From Paramicrobacterium chengjingii (GTDB taxonomy: Bacteria > Actinomycetota > Actinomycetes > Actinomycetales > Microbacteriaceae): a stretch of 64,000 nt of DNA. Below the pieces are notes generated by a model. The model was not told where the DNA came from, did not search any database, and saw only the letters and a program-made list of their open reading frames with translations. Position numbers and translations under genes: made by a program. Of the stretch, positions 10,943-20,547 are shown piece after piece (within the stretch, counting starts at the first letter, position 1; each line of letters starts with the position of its first letter). The stretch covers positions 1,798,001 through 1,862,000 of the forward strand of contig NZ_CP061169.1 of NCBI RefSeq assembly GCF_011751765.2. The letters run 5' to 3'.

Positions 10943-12027
10943 GAGCTGAAGCCTCCGGGTTTACGTGTGTTGTCGCGTGGCTTTCGCGCGCGTTTCTCGA
11001 CTCTGCTCGCGAACTCGCGTGCTTGTTCTCTCTCATAGCGATCTGCCTGCTGACGCTCGTCGTATTCGGTGTATGCATCGACGATCTGGCCGACCAGCGT
11101 GTGGCGCACCACGTCGTCGCTCGTGAGCCGGCAGAACTCAATATCGTCAATGGTGTTCAGTACTCGCGTAACCAAGCGAAGGCCAGACGATGCTCCCGGA
11201 AGATCTACCTGTGTGATATCGCCCGTGACGACCATCTTCGAGTTGAAGCCCAGACGAGTGAGGAACATTTTCATCTGCTCAGGCGTCGTATTCTGAGCCT
11301 CGTCGAGCACGACGAACGAATCATTCAGGGTTCGACCGCGCATGTACGCCAGAGGCGCCACCTCGATGGTCCCTGCCGCCAGCAGCTTCGGGACGAGCTC
11401 TGGGTCCATCATCTCGTTCAACGCGTCGTACAGCGGCCGCAGATACGGATCAATCTTGTCCGTGAGCGTGCCGGGCAGGAACCCGAGTCTCTCGCCTGCT
11501 TCGATTGCCGGTCGCGACAGGATGATCCGCGTCACTTCCTTGCGTTGCAGTGCCTGTACGGCCTTCGCCATGGCGAGATAGGTTTTGCCTGTTCCGGCTG
11601 GTCCAATACCGAACGTGATCGTGTTCTCGTCGATTGCATCCACGTACGACTTCTGACCCGCCGTCTTTGGCCTGATCACCTTGCCACGTGCCGAAAGGAT
11701 CGTCTGACCGAGTATCTCAGTCGGTGTATGACCGCCTTCCTCGATGAGACGCGTTGACGTTGTTACATCTGACTGCGCAAGATCGTGGCCTCCGCGCACG
11801 AGCGCGAGCAGTTCTTCGATCAGCAGTTGAGCGGAAGCGACAGCTTGTTCCGGTCCCGTGAGGGTGATCTTGTTGCCGCGAACGTGCACGTCGACTTCGG
11901 GATGCTCGTGTTCAATGGTGGTCAAGAGGCGATCCTGAGGTCCAAGCACATGCACCATTGCGACACCGTCGACGAGGATCTCCGCTGACGACTCGTGATG
12001 CGGTTCTGGATGGTCAGTGTCCGACAA
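10939..12027 (-). CDS. phoH: PhoH-like ATPase
   Basis: PhoH family ATPase, probably an RNA-associated helicase-like protein, 362 residues. An N-terminal KH-like segment is followed by the Walker A motif GPAGTGKTY (about 142-150), Walker [10 protein letters not shown], and the conserved [10 protein letters not shown] segment. A longer reading frame exists, but I choose TTG 12027: it has GGAGAGG 5-7 nt upstream and begins where the conserved protein starts. With this start the gene overlaps the HIT gene by 14 nt. Confidence 0.93.
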   Translation of the reverse strand: MSDTDHPEPHHESSAEILVDGVAMVHVLGPQDRLLTTIEHEHPEVDVHVRGNKITLTGPEQAVASAQLLIEELLALVRGGHDLAQSDVTTSTRLIEEGGHTPTEILGQTILSARGKVIRPKTAGQKSYVDAIDENTITFGIGPAGTGKTYLAMAKAVQALQRKEVTRIILSRPAIEAGERLGFLPGTLTDKIDPYLRPLYDALNEMMDPELVPKLLAAGTIEVAPLAYMRGRTLNDSFVVLDEAQNTTPEQMKMFLTRLGFNSKMVVTGDITQVDLPGASSGLRLVTRVLNTIDDIEFCRLTSDDVVRHTLVGQIVDAYTEYDERQQADRYEREQAREFASRVEKRARKPRDNTRKPGGFSS

Positions 12028-12370
12028 GTGTTCCCTCTCCGAGTTCTCCAGCAAGCACATGGGCGTGCACGTGAAAAACTGTCTGGCCGGCTTCTGCACC
12101 GCTGTTGAAGATCAGCCGGTATTGTCCGCCAGCGCGTTCGTCTGCGATCTGCTGTGTCAAAGCCACGAGCTTCGAAAGCAGTTCGGGGTCTGCGGCGGCG
12201 AGTTCCGCAACAGTCGCGTACTCCGTCGTCTTGGGCACAACGAGCACGTGAACTCTCGCTTGAGGATTGACGTCTTCAAACGCAATCAAGTCATCGTTCT
12301 CCGCCACGATCGTCGCCGGAATCTCACCTGAGATGATGCGGCTGAAGATACTGGGAGTCGTCTCTGTCAT
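12014..12370 (-). CDS. HIT-family nucleotide-binding protein
   Basis: Small histidine-triad hydrolase or transferase of 118 residues (HinT-like). The triad H100-V-H102-A-H104 near the C-terminus and the N-terminal IFSRIISGEIPA motif are diagnostic. Likely acts on adenosine phosphoramidates; the physiological substrate is unknown. A TAGGAT box sits exactly at -12 to -7 from the ATG, so this gene probably begins its own leaderless transcript that continues into phoH, ybeY, CNNM and era. Confidence 0.93.
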   Translation of the reverse strand: MTETTPSIFSRIISGEIPATIVAENDDLIAFEDVNPQARVHVLVVPKTTEYATVAELAAADPELLSKLVALTQQIADERAGGQYRLIFNSGAEAGQTVFHVHAHVLAGELGEGTLVGH

Positions 12371-12376
12371 GCCTCT

Positions 12377-12382
12377 ATCCTA
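12377..12382 (-). promoter_or_regulatory. -10 box of the HIT gene (leaderless)
   Basis: TAGGAT on the minus strand at -12 to -7 relative to the HIT ATG, in the 35-nt gap after rsmE. An AGAGG directly before the ATG could also serve as a weak ribosome-binding site. Confidence 0.5.
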
Positions 12383-12405
12383 CGGAACCATCGTGTGCGC
12401 GGAAG

Positions 12406-13134
12406 CTACCAGTGCCCGGTCAACACGTTGAGAACGGCAAGGGCGGCAGCTCCAGCAGACGACGTGCGCAGCACATCGGACCCGAGGCGCACCCTCTCGG
12501 CATTCGCCGCGGTGAGTTCTTGATGCTCCTCATCGGCAATCCCACCCTCCGGGCCGACGACGAGAATAAGAGAACGAGCATCGAGCTGGATGCTGCTGAG
12601 CGCCGTTTCTGCCTGAGGATCGAGCACCAGCATCCGATGTTCGCTGCTGCGGGTGGCGAGCATCGTTGTGGTGACGAGAGACTCTACGTCCGGGATGTGC
12701 GACCGCAGCGATTGCTTCGTCGCTTCGCGGGCGATCGTCTGCCATCGTAGCGCTCCCTTGACAGCCTTTGCTGCATCCCACCGTGACACGCTGCGCTTCG
12801 CCTGCCACGGAATTATCGAGCTGACGCCGAGTTCGGTGCACATCTGCACCGCTCGTTCGTCCCGATCACCCTTCGCGAGAGCCTGAGCAAGCGTAATCGA
12901 CGGCCGCCGGCCATCGTATCGGCGCACTCTTGATGCACGCAGCTCAACGTCATGAGGACGAGCTGCCTCAACGACGCACTCGACAAGCAGTCCTCGGCCG
13001 TTACCGATAAGCACTGACTCGCCCGGGCGAACACGGGAAACGGAGACAGCGTGCTTGGCCTCCGGACCGGAAAGTACAAGATGGTCGCCCGGCGACGCGT
13101 AATCGAGCGCATCGTCGAGGAAGAGACTGCTCAT
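12406..13134 (-). CDS. rsmE: 16S rRNA m3U1498 methyltransferase
   Basis: SPOUT-class SAM-dependent methyltransferase that methylates N3 of U1498 in 16S rRNA; 242 residues. Seen: an N-terminal PUA-like domain, the SPOUT knot motif LVVGPEGGIADEEHQEL, and the terminal segment LGSDVLRTSSAGAAAL that forms the SAM site. The ATG begins 1 nt after the dnaJ stop. The dnaJ-rsmE-HIT order is typical of actinobacteria, so basal transcription probably comes from hrcA-dnaJ. Confidence 0.95.
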   Translation of the reverse strand: MSSLFLDDALDYASPGDHLVLSGPEAKHAVSVSRVRPGESVLIGNGRGLLVECVVEAARPHDVELRASRVRRYDGRRPSITLAQALAKGDRDERAVQMCTELGVSSIIPWQAKRSVSRWDAAKAVKGALRWQTIAREATKQSLRSHIPDVESLVTTTMLATRSSEHRMLVLDPQAETALSSIQLDARSLILVVGPEGGIADEEHQELTAANAERVRLGSDVLRTSSAGAAALAVLNVLTGHW

Positions 13135-13135
13135 G

Positions 13136-14242
13136 TCAACTCACGAAGCGGTCTCGAAGCTTGGCAAAGAGACCCTGCTGAAAGTGGGCGAGCTCCGGCT
13201 TCGGATCGCGCCGACGCTCTGAGAACTGCCGGATCATCTCGCGCTCTTTGTGATCGAGCTTGGATGGTGTCACGACTTGCACGCCGACACGTAGATCTCC
13301 ACGAGCGCTGCTGCGCAGGCCGGTGATTCCGCGATCCTTAATCACCAGAACATCGCCACTCTGCACACCGGGTCGGACATCAAGCTCAACGTCGCCGTCA
13401 AGTGCTTTAATCGTGCTCGTCGTTCCAAGCACCGCATCGGCCATCGACACCTCGAGGGTGCAGAGAACGTCATCGCCGTTTCGACTGAAGACGTCGTCGT
13501 GCCTCACCTTGATCTCGAGGTAGAGGTCACCAGATGGGCCGCCCCCCTGGCCGGCTTCTCCGCTCCCTGGCATCTGCAGACGCAGCCCGGTGTCGACACC
13601 GGAGGGAATGTCAACAGACACCGTGCGACGTGCCCGCACACGACCCTGCGCCTGGCACGTCACGCAGGGGTTCGGAATGATCGTGCCGTAACCACGGCAT
13701 GACCCGCAGGGGCTTGCCGTGACGACGTTTCCCAGCAGAGAGCGAACGGTGCGCTGTACCTGCCCCGTTCCGTGGCAGATGTCACACGTCACGGGTGATG
13801 TGCCCGGCTGGCAGCAAGACCCCTCGCATGTCTCGCACAGCACTGCTGTATCGACCTCAATCTGCTTCGTCGTTCCGAACATCACATCGATGAGGTCGAC
13901 CTCAATGCGCAGCAACGCATCTTCGCCCCGCTCCTGGCGTGAACGGGGGCCACGACCACCACCGCCTCCGCCGCCAAAGAACGTGTCGAAGATGTCGCCA
14001 AAGCCTCCGAAGCCTCCTCCTCCGCCACCGAACGGATTACGGCCCCCGGCATCGTACTCAGCGCGTTGCTGCGAGTCGCTGAGAACGTCGTAGGCGTGAG
14101 TGACGTTCTTGAACGTCTCTGCTGCTTCGGGGCTCGGGTTGACGTCGGGGTGCAGCTGCCGCGCTAGCTTGCGGTATGCCTTCTTGATCTCGTCGACCGA
14201 CGCGTCACGCGACACGCCGAGGGTTTCGTAGTGGTCAGCCAC
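13136..14242 (-). CDS. dnaJ: chaperone DnaJ (second-type, downstream of hrcA)
   Basis: Hsp40 co-chaperone of DnaK, 368 residues. Order of domains: J domain (1-70, HPD at 31-33), Gly/Phe-rich linker (about 72-105), zinc-binding domain with four CXXC pairs (CETC, CDIC, CGSC, CVTC), and the C-terminal substrate-binding domains. The first pair is followed by GSC rather than the usual GXG, a small deviation. GTG start with AGGAAAGG upstream. The hrcA-dnaJ order and the CIRCE operator upstream of hrcA indicate heat-shock control. Confidence 0.95.
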   Translation of the reverse strand: MADHYETLGVSRDASVDEIKKAYRKLARQLHPDVNPSPEAAETFKNVTHAYDVLSDSQQRAEYDAGGRNPFGGGGGGFGGFGDIFDTFFGGGGGGGRGPRSRQERGEDALLRIEVDLIDVMFGTTKQIEVDTAVLCETCEGSCCQPGTSPVTCDICHGTGQVQRTVRSLLGNVVTASPCGSCRGYGTIIPNPCVTCQAQGRVRARRTVSVDIPSGVDTGLRLQMPGSGEAGQGGGPSGDLYLEIKVRHDDVFSRNGDDVLCTLEVSMADAVLGTTSTIKALDGDVELDVRPGVQSGDVLVIKDRGITGLRSSARGDLRVGVQVVTPSKLDHKEREMIRQFSERRRDPKPELAHFQQGLFAKLRDRFVS

Positions 14243-14326
14243 TCGCGGCCTTTCCTCGTCGTTCGCCGGTCGGGCTCGTCCGGCGGATGTGCAGTTCTGT
14301 GCGCCGAGCCGCGCACGTGGAGTCTG

Positions 14327-15352
14327 TCACTCGACCCCGAGAAGTCGAGAAAGATAGCGGGCAACGGCACGCACGGCCGTGATGTTTCCCGCATAATCCA
14401 TTCTCGTCGGTCCAAGCACCCCAAGACGGGCGATTTCGCCAGCAGAGGAACGGTATCCGCTCGTCACGATACTTGTTTCATCAAGGCCGAATGGCGCATT
14501 CTCTCGTCCGATACTTGCCGAGACCCCGAGCTGATCAGCCTGCATCTCCCCGAATAAGCGCAACAGCACGACCTGCTGTTCGAGTGCTTCGAGCACGGGG
14601 AAAATGCTTCCTGAGAAGTCCTCTTCTGTGCGTGCAAGATTCGCCGCACCCGCCATTACCAGCCGATCTTCACGATAATGGCCCAGAACTTCAAGCACGA
14701 CGTTGCACACTGTATCGGCAAGCGGTGAGTGCTCGTCCGGTGACTGTTTCTCGACACGGCTCATCAACTCGACGGCTGCGGAATTGACGGTTCGTGACGA
14801 GACATCATCGTTGATTTGAACCTTGATACGGCCAATCTCATCGTCATCGAGTAGACGGTCAGACTCGACGAGCCGCTGATCAACGCGCCCATTGTCGACG
14901 ATCACGACAACAAGCAAGGTGTTTTCGCTTACCGTGACCAACTCGACATGACGCACCGATGCTCGTGCGAACGACGGGTACTGAACTAGAGCCACTTGGT
15001 TGGTCAGCTGAGAAAGCAGACGGACCGATCGCCGCAGAACATCGTCAAGATCAGCAGAGGGTTCGAGAAACATTTCAATGGCGCGCCGCTGTGCGGGCGA
15101 AAGCGGCTTCTTGTCTGCGAGCTGATCGACGAAAAGTCGGTACCCCTTGTCCGTCGGGACGCGGCCCGACGATGTATGGGGAGCGACAATGAGCTCTTCC
15201 TCTTCGAGCAACGCCATATCGTTGCGGATCGTGGCGGCGGACACACCAAACTGGTGACGATCGACAATGCTCTTGGAGCCGACGGGTTCGCGAGAGGAAA
15301 CATAGTCCGTGACGATGGCGCGCAAGACGTCGAGGCTGCGTTCAGACACCAT
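14327..15352 (-). CDS. hrcA: heat-inducible transcription repressor HrcA
   Basis: Repressor that binds CIRCE operators and controls chaperone genes; 341 residues. The N-terminal winged helix is recognised by ERSLDVLRAIVTDY, REPVGSK and SAATIRNDMALLEEE, and is followed by the HrcA dimerisation/GAF-like domain. I prefer ATG 15352 to ATG 15358, because GGAGG lies 8 nt before the former but only 2 nt before the latter. A CIRCE copy 17 nt upstream shows autoregulation. dnaJ follows after 84 nt. Confidence 0.95.
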   Translation of the reverse strand: MVSERSLDVLRAIVTDYVSSREPVGSKSIVDRHQFGVSAATIRNDMALLEEEELIVAPHTSSGRVPTDKGYRLFVDQLADKKPLSPAQRRAIEMFLEPSADLDDVLRRSVRLLSQLTNQVALVQYPSFARASVRHVELVTVSENTLLVVVIVDNGRVDQRLVESDRLLDDDEIGRIKVQINDDVSSRTVNSAAVELMSRVEKQSPDEHSPLADTVCNVVLEVLGHYREDRLVMAGAANLARTEEDFSGSIFPVLEALEQQVVLLRLFGEMQADQLGVSASIGRENAPFGLDETSIVTSGYRSSAGEIARLGVLGPTRMDYAGNITAVRAVARYLSRLLGVE

Positions 15353-15368
15353 GCACATCGCCTCCTCT

Positions 15369-15395
15369 CTGGCACTCGTTCTCTCAGAGTGCCAA
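15369..15395 (-). promoter_or_regulatory. CIRCE operator upstream of hrcA
   Basis: Inverted repeat TTGGCACTC-N9-GAGTGCCAG, close to the CIRCE consensus TTAGCACTC-N9-GAGTGCTAA, placed directly between a possible -10 (TAAGAT, 15397-15402) and the hrcA start. HrcA binding here would block transcription of hrcA-dnaJ. Confidence 0.9.
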
Positions 15396-15529
15396 TCTTA
15401 GTCGGTGATAAAGCGGCGCGGATAATTGCAGGCTCACCTCCGTGTCTGTAGGTTTACTCCTAAGTCTTGCGAAGGACTTGACTCGAGCGTTCGCCAGCAA
15501 GCGAACTCACCACAGCGAAAGGCGAAGCA

Positions 15530-16228
15530 ATGACTGACCCGAATGCACCGCAGCCGGCCGATCCGAATCAGCCGCCCAATACGCAAGGCCAGCCATCCCA
15601 AACACCACCGCAGCAGCCTCAATATGGTCAGCAGCAGGCACCTCAGTACGGCCAGCAGGCACCTCAGCATGGTCAGGAGCAGCCGCCGCAGCCGGGCCAG
15701 CAGCAGTACGGGCAGCAGCAGCCGTATGCTCAGCAGCCGCCGCCGCAGGGCCAGCAGCCATATGGACAGCAGCCATATGGACAGCAGGGCCAGCAACCTT
15801 ATGGGCAGCCTCAGTACGCCCAGGCTCCCGGTGCCCAGCCGCTGTCTCCTCAGGATGACAAGATGTGGGCGATGTGGTCCCACTTCGGCGGGGTTCTGAG
15901 TATCTTGCCGTCTCTCATCATCTACCTGGTGTTCAAGGATCGCGGTCCGTTCGTGCGTCAGGAGGCGAAGGAAGCGCTCAACTGGCAGATCACGATCCTC
16001 ATCGTCATCATCGCGTGGTCGATCGTCGTGGGGATTTTGAGCGGCATTGTTGTTGCGTCGATGATCGCCGGCGGAAGCTTCGGTGCGATCAGCGGCTTCA
16101 CGGCGCTGTTCAGCTTCTTGAGCTGGCTCCCCTACCTCCTGAACCTGATCTTCTCGATCATCGGTGGAGTCAAGGTGAAGGGTGGGCAGCCGTACCGTTA
16201 CCCCGTCAACTTCCGTTTCATCAAGTAA
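15530..16228 (+). CDS. DUF4870 membrane protein with Gln/Pro/Gly-rich N-terminus
   Basis: 232 residues. The first ~105 residues are low complexity, built from short repeats of the type QPYGQQ and APQYGQQ, with a 12-bp nucleotide repeat visible around 15760-15790. The C-terminal half (from about 110) is a DUF4870 domain: MWAMWSHFGGVLS, a conserved FVRQEAKEALNWQI helix and three to four membrane segments. The function of DUF4870 is unknown; the disordered N-terminus should be cytoplasmic. AAAGGCGAAGCA precedes the ATG. Transcribed divergently from hrcA and convergent with hemW, whose stop is 1 nt away. Confidence 0.85.
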   Translation: MTDPNAPQPADPNQPPNTQGQPSQTPPQQPQYGQQQAPQYGQQAPQHGQEQPPQPGQQQYGQQQPYAQQPPPQGQQPYGQQPYGQQGQQPYGQPQYAQAPGAQPLSPQDDKMWAMWSHFGGVLSILPSLIIYLVFKDRGPFVRQEAKEALNWQITILIVIIAWSIVVGILSGIVVASMIAGGSFGAISGFTALFSFLSWLPYLLNLIFSIIGGVKVKGGQPYRYPVNFRFIK

Positions 16229-16229
16229 G

Positions 16230-17456
16230 TCAGTCAGTCAGGCGTCGTACGACGGCGTCTGCTAGAAGCCGCCCTTTCACGGTCAGTACGATCCGGCCGT
16301 CGAGGGCGGCTTCCGCGTTAATGAGCTCGTTGGCGATGAGCTCAGCGACGGCGATCCGCGCTGAAGCACTCAACACGCTCGTGGGGAGGCCCTCGCGGAT
16401 TCGCGTTTCGAGGAGGATCCGTTCTATGCGTCGTGTCTCGTCATCGAGGGACTCCCGGCCGGCAGCAGGCGACGCCGAACCGGCAAGTCGCGCGGCGTAG
16501 GCCGCCGGATGCTTGACGTTCCACCACCGCACGCCGCCAACATGACTGTGCGCCCCCGGTCCGATCCCCCACCAGTCCTGTCCCGTCCAATACGCCAGGT
16601 TGTGACGTGAGCGTTGAGCGGGTGTGCGCGCCCAGTTGCTGACTTCATACCAGCTGAGCCCCTCTGCAGAGAGCGTCGATTCGGCAACCTCGTACATATC
16701 CGCTTCGAGATCGTCATCGGGGACAGCAACATCGCCCCGGCGAATCTGTCGTGCGAGCTTCGTGCCGTCCTCAACGATCAGGGCGTACGCAGACAGGTGA
16801 TCGGGGTTCTGGCGCAGGGCGTGCTCAAGTGAGCGTTTCCAATCGTCGAGACTTTCCCCTGGGGTGCCGTATATGAGGTCGAGACTGACGCTGAGCCCTG
16901 CGTCGCGAGCGGCAGAGACGACGTCAGGAATTCGCTCAGGGTCATGGGTGCGCTCGAGGGTGGCCAGAACGTGAGGAACGGCGGACTGCATTCCGAAGGA
17001 GACACGCGTGAACCCAGCATCCGCGAGTTCGTGAAGGTAGCGTGCGTCGACGCTGTCTGGATTTGCCTCTGTCGTCACTTCAGCGTTCGCGACGAAACCA
17101 AATTCGTCCCGAATGCCCGTCAACATCCGCGCCAAGTCCTGTGCTGGCAAAAGAGTCGGCGTACCCCCGCCGAAGAACACTGTCGAAAGTGGACGCTTCT
17201 CTGCGCCGAGGTCGTCAAGCACCTGCCCGGCTAGACGCACCTCGTGGAGCGCTTCATCGGCGTAGTCCGTCTGGCGTGCACCACGAAGCTCAGTTGCCGT
17301 GTAGGTATTGAAGTCGCAGTATCCGCAGCGAACGCGGCAGAACGGCACGTGAACGTAGACACCGAGGTCGCGGCATGCGGACCCCACGGCAGCCGACCGA
17401 GGCAGTCGCCCGTCTGGCGGCGCAGGGTCGCCGAGCGGCAGAGCTGAGGGCGCCAT
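16230..17456 (-). CDS. hemW: radical SAM protein HemW
   Basis: HemN-like radical SAM protein of 408 residues, resembling HemW, a heme-binding protein thought to deliver heme rather than to oxidise coproporphyrinogen. Seen: the cluster motif C40-X3-C44-X2-C47 (PFCRVRCGYCDFN), GGGTPTLL, and the SAM-binding GxxSFGMQS region. The extra N-terminal Cys typical of true HemN is not evident. Begins immediately after the stop of the DUF1990 gene and follows lepA, a common lepA-hemW arrangement. Confidence 0.92.
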   Translation of the reverse strand: MAPSALPLGDPAPPDGRLPRSAAVGSACRDLGVYVHVPFCRVRCGYCDFNTYTATELRGARQTDYADEALHEVRLAGQVLDDLGAEKRPLSTVFFGGGTPTLLPAQDLARMLTGIRDEFGFVANAEVTTEANPDSVDARYLHELADAGFTRVSFGMQSAVPHVLATLERTHDPERIPDVVSAARDAGLSVSLDLIYGTPGESLDDWKRSLEHALRQNPDHLSAYALIVEDGTKLARQIRRGDVAVPDDDLEADMYEVAESTLSAEGLSWYEVSNWARTPAQRSRHNLAYWTGQDWWGIGPGAHSHVGGVRWWNVKHPAAYAARLAGSASPAAGRESLDDETRRIERILLETRIREGLPTSVLSASARIAVAELIANELINAEAALDGRIVLTVKGRLLADAVVRRLTD

Positions 17457-18113
17457 CTATTCGCGCACGTCACTTGCCCACGCAGGCGAGAGTGCGCGCA
17501 GGTACTGCGCAGACAGACGCTTGCGGCGTCGCAACAGCAGAAAGGGAAACAACCGGTAAAACCAGCGGGCAGGCCGCACAAACGCCCGTACCGTAAACCA
17601 CACGCTGTCATCGTCGCGATGCTCGATCGAGAACGATTCTTCACCGCTGATTGCATGCCCGGATACCGTTCCGAACGCAAATGCCACGTGTTGTGGATCT
17701 TCGATCACGTAGACAACCCGCACGTGTCCGCGAACAGAATACGGGCCGACATGGCCCGAGAGCGAGGCCGTGGTTCCCGACGTAATGTACGGAGTGCCGT
17801 CGGAGGCAAAGCGGTCCTCCGTTCGGTCAGCACCCGGTCGAATCGGTGTGCCGTCTTCTGCAAAGCGCACGCCCTGGTACGCGTCGCCGCTGCCGCGCTC
17901 AATGTCCGAAACCGTGATTCCCGCAAGACGCAGAATCTGCCACGAAAGAATGGAAGCGGATGCCGCGGCGAAACGCTCGTCTCCGCTGCCGATCTTGATG
18001 GCGTCCTCGTAAGGCTTGTAGCCGTCGGGCGGGTACTGAAGCAGGTCGGCGGCCTGAGTCGCACCAACGGCCGCATAGTCCGTCGGCTGGTCTTCAAAGT
18101 TGGACCGACGCAT
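17457..18113 (-). CDS. DUF1990-family protein
   Basis: 218 residues with the features of DUF1990 proteins: N-terminal YAAVGAT, the YKPYEDAIKIGSGDERF region, and a C-terminal GEESFSIEHRDDDSVWFTV segment followed by FVRPARWFYRLFPF. No membrane segment or signal peptide is convincing. The fold is thought to be a small-molecule-binding barrel, with no known activity. I start at ATG 18113, 4 nt after the lepA stop, rather than the longer frame reading into lepA. Its stop abuts hemW, so lepA-DUF1990-hemW form a unit. Confidence 0.85.
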   Translation of the reverse strand: MRRSNFEDQPTDYAAVGATQAADLLQYPPDGYKPYEDAIKIGSGDERFAAASASILSWQILRLAGITVSDIERGSGDAYQGVRFAEDGTPIRPGADRTEDRFASDGTPYITSGTTASLSGHVGPYSVRGHVRVVYVIEDPQHVAFAFGTVSGHAISGEESFSIEHRDDDSVWFTVRAFVRPARWFYRLFPFLLLRRRKRLSAQYLRALSPAWASDVRE

Positions 18114-18117
18114 CGTC

Positions 18118-19971
18118 TTACTTCTTGTCCTTCTTCGTCTCGGTCTCGCCACTGAGAGCCGCAATGAATGCTTCTTGTGGCACTTCGACGCGACCCACCA
18201 TCTTCATGCGTTTCTTGCCCTCTTTCTGCTTCTCCAGCAGTTTCCGCTTCCGAGAGATATCGCCGCCATAACACTTTGCGAGAACGTCTTTTCGCATCGC
18301 GCGGATCGACTCGCGAGCGATAATACGCGATCCGATGGCCGCCTGCACAGGAACCTCGAACTGTTGACGCGGAATGAGCTTCTTGAGCCTCTCGGTCATG
18401 AGCACACCGTACGCGTAGGCCTTCTCGCGGTGCACAATAGCGCTGAACGCGTCGACCTGATCACCCTGAAGCAGAATGTCTACCTTCACAAGATCGGACT
18501 CTTGCTCGCCCATCGGCTCGTAGTCGAGAGATGCGTAACCCTGTGTGCGGCTCTTGAGATGGTCGAAGAAGTCGAACACGATCTCCCCAAGAGGCATGCT
18601 GTATCGGATCTCTACCCGTTCCTCTCCCAGGTATTCCATGCCAAGCAGAGTTCCTCTGCGCGATTGGCACAGCTCCATAATCGTGCCCACGTAATCTTTC
18701 GGCGCGATGATCCCGACCTTCACGACAGGTTCGGATACGGAGCTGATTTTGCCCTCAGGGAACTCGCTCGGGTTCGTGACCGTCACCGACTTTTTGTCTT
18801 CGGTTGTCACCTCGTAGGTGACACTCGGTGCAGTGGCGATGAGGTCGAGACCGAACTCGCGTTGGAGTCGCTCATTCACGATTTCCAGGTGAAGCAGGCC
18901 GAGAAACCCACAGCGGAACCCGAAGCCAAGAGCAACAGAAGTCTCAGGCTCGTAGGCGAGCGCAGCATCCGACAGCTTGAGCTTGTCGAGCGCTTCGCGC
19001 AGGTCGGTGTAATCTGCTCCGTCGATCGGATAGAGCCCCGAGAACACCATTGGTTTCGGGTCGGTGTAACCGGGCAGCGCGTTCCGTGCCGGAGTCTTCG
19101 AATCGGTGACCGTGTCGCCCACGCGGGATTGTCTGACGTCTTTCACCCCGGTGATGAGGTAACCGACTTCTCCGACGCCCAGTCCCTTGCTTGGGGTTGG
19201 CTCGGGGGACGACACGCCGATCTCCAGAAGCTCGTGTGTCGCGGTCGTCGACATCATCTGCACCTTTTGGCGTGGTCGCAATGACCCATCAACCATTCGA
19301 ACGTAAGTGACGACTCCGCGATAACTGTCGTACACCGAGTCGAAGATCATCGCTCGGGCGGGAGCCTGCTCGTCACCTGAGGGCGAGGGCACGCGCCCGA
19401 CGACACGGTCGAGAAGCTCGTCCACACCGACTCCCGTCTTTCCGGAGACGCGCAGAACATCGTCGGGTGAACCGCCGATGAGATTGGCGAGCTCAGCAGC
19501 GTACTTGTCAGGGTCTGCAGCCGGAAGATCGATCTTGTTCAGCACGGGGATGATCTCAAGGTCGTTCTCGAGAGCGAGGTACAGGTTTGCGAGCGTCTGC
19601 GCCTCAATACCCTGCGCCGCATCAACGAGCAGAACCGCCCCTTCACAGGCGGCAAGTGAGCGGGAAACCTCATATGTGAAGTCCACGTGCCCAGGCGTGT
19701 CGATCATGTTGAGAGCGAACGTCTCGCCGTCTTTCTCCCAGGGCATGCGCACAGCCTGGCTCTTGATCGTGATTCCACGTTCGCGCTCAATGTCCATCCG
19801 GTCGAGGTACTGCGCCCGCATGTCCCGGTCTGCGACGATTCCAGTTACCTGCAGCATGCGGTCAGCGAGTGTCGACTTTCCATGGTCGATATGTGCGATG
19901 ATGCAGAAGTTGCGGATGAATGCAGGGTCGGTAGCGGCTGGCTCGAGGGCCGTGATTGCTCTGGGGCTCAA
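18118..19971 (-). CDS. lepA: elongation factor 4 (LepA)
   Basis: Ribosomal translocase-like GTPase of 617 residues. Seen: G1 AHIDHGKST (about 26-34), the RERGITIK switch I motif, [17 protein letters not shown]-like domains III and V, and the LepA-specific C-terminal domain ending in a Lys-rich tail (ETKKDKK). The TTG start at 19971 has AAAGGA 5 nt upstream. Divergent from rpsT, a frequent actinobacterial pairing. Confidence 0.96.
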   Translation of the reverse strand: MSPRAITALEPAATDPAFIRNFCIIAHIDHGKSTLADRMLQVTGIVADRDMRAQYLDRMDIERERGITIKSQAVRMPWEKDGETFALNMIDTPGHVDFTYEVSRSLAACEGAVLLVDAAQGIEAQTLANLYLALENDLEIIPVLNKIDLPAADPDKYAAELANLIGGSPDDVLRVSGKTGVGVDELLDRVVGRVPSPSGDEQAPARAMIFDSVYDSYRGVVTYVRMVDGSLRPRQKVQMMSTTATHELLEIGVSSPEPTPSKGLGVGEVGYLITGVKDVRQSRVGDTVTDSKTPARNALPGYTDPKPMVFSGLYPIDGADYTDLREALDKLKLSDAALAYEPETSVALGFGFRCGFLGLLHLEIVNERLQREFGLDLIATAPSVTYEVTTEDKKSVTVTNPSEFPEGKISSVSEPVVKVGIIAPKDYVGTIMELCQSRRGTLLGMEYLGEERVEIRYSMPLGEIVFDFFDHLKSRTQGYASLDYEPMGEQESDLVKVDILLQGDQVDAFSAIVHREKAYAYGVLMTERLKKLIPRQQFEVPVQAAIGSRIIARESIRAMRKDVLAKCYGGDISRKRKLLEKQKEGKKRMKMVGRVEVPQEAFIAALSGETETKKDKK

Positions 19972-20087
19972 CGCGTTCCTTTACTCTGTTCAGTCGGTAA
20001 GGAACCATTGTCCCATGCCGTTCGTCAAAGGTTCGCGGTGAACACGAATACGCTGCGTCGCGTTCCGCCTTCTCTTGGCACGACGGT

Positions 20088-20115
20088 TTGGAAGTCGCGT
20101 CGAGACTGGTAGTAT
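20088..20115 (+). promoter_or_regulatory. promoter of rpsT
   Basis: TTGGAA (20088-20093) and TAGTAT (20110-20115) separated by 16 nt, a good vegetative promoter pattern. The predicted start lies near 20122, leaving a leader of about 100 nt before rpsT. Confidence 0.6.
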
Positions 20116-20218
20116 AGGGCGTTGGCTTGCGTGTGGCGGAAACCGCACGAACTGCCGGGAGCGCCCTCTCTCGCCCCACCGGCACCACCGAACACACCAA
20201 ACGAAGGCACATATAAAC

Positions 20219-20479
20219 GTGGCAAACATTAAGTCGCAGATCAAGCGAATCGGCACAAACCTCAAGGCGCAGGAGCGCAATCGTCAGGTCAAGAGCGAAC
20301 TCAAGACGGCTGTGCGATCGACCCGTGAGGCCGTCGCCGCGGGCGACAAGGACACGGCAGCCAAGGCTCTCGCCCTCGCGTCGAAGAAGCTCGACAAGGC
20401 AGTGAGCAAGGGTGTCATCCACCGCAACCAGGCGGCTAACCGCAAGGCGGGCCTCGCTCAGAAGGTCAACTCCCTCTAA
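20219..20479 (+). CDS. rpsT: 30S ribosomal protein S20
   Basis: Primary 16S rRNA-binding protein of the small subunit, 86 residues and strongly basic. The N-terminal [20 protein letters not shown] and C-terminal [20 protein letters not shown] blocks are characteristic of S20. The GTG at 20219 gives the correct family N-terminus and has GAAGG about 12 nt upstream; the longer open frame upstream is not coding. Monocistronic, with its own promoter and a strong hairpin after the stop. Confidence 0.97.
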   Translation: MANIKSQIKRIGTNLKAQERNRQVKSELKTAVRSTREAVAAGDKDTAAKALALASKKLDKAVSKGVIHRNQAANRKAGLAQKVNSL

Positions 20480-20494
20480 GCGCTCTATTCGTAG

Positions 20495-20528
20495 GTCATA
20501 GGGCTCCGCTACGGCGGGGCCCTATGAC
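20495..20528 (+). terminator. bidirectional terminator between rpsT and holA
   Basis: Perfect 10-bp stem GTCATAGGGC / GCCCTATGAC around a 14-nt GC-rich loop, located between the convergent ends of rpsT and holA. Confidence 0.85.
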
Positions 20529-20547
20529 GTTGACGGGGTGCGATGGT

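Noticed and set aside
15434..15883. Leu/Arg-rich minus-strand ORF opposite the DUF4870 gene
   Set aside because: The composition is the mirror of the Gln/Pro/Gly repeats on the plus strand and no start signal is present.
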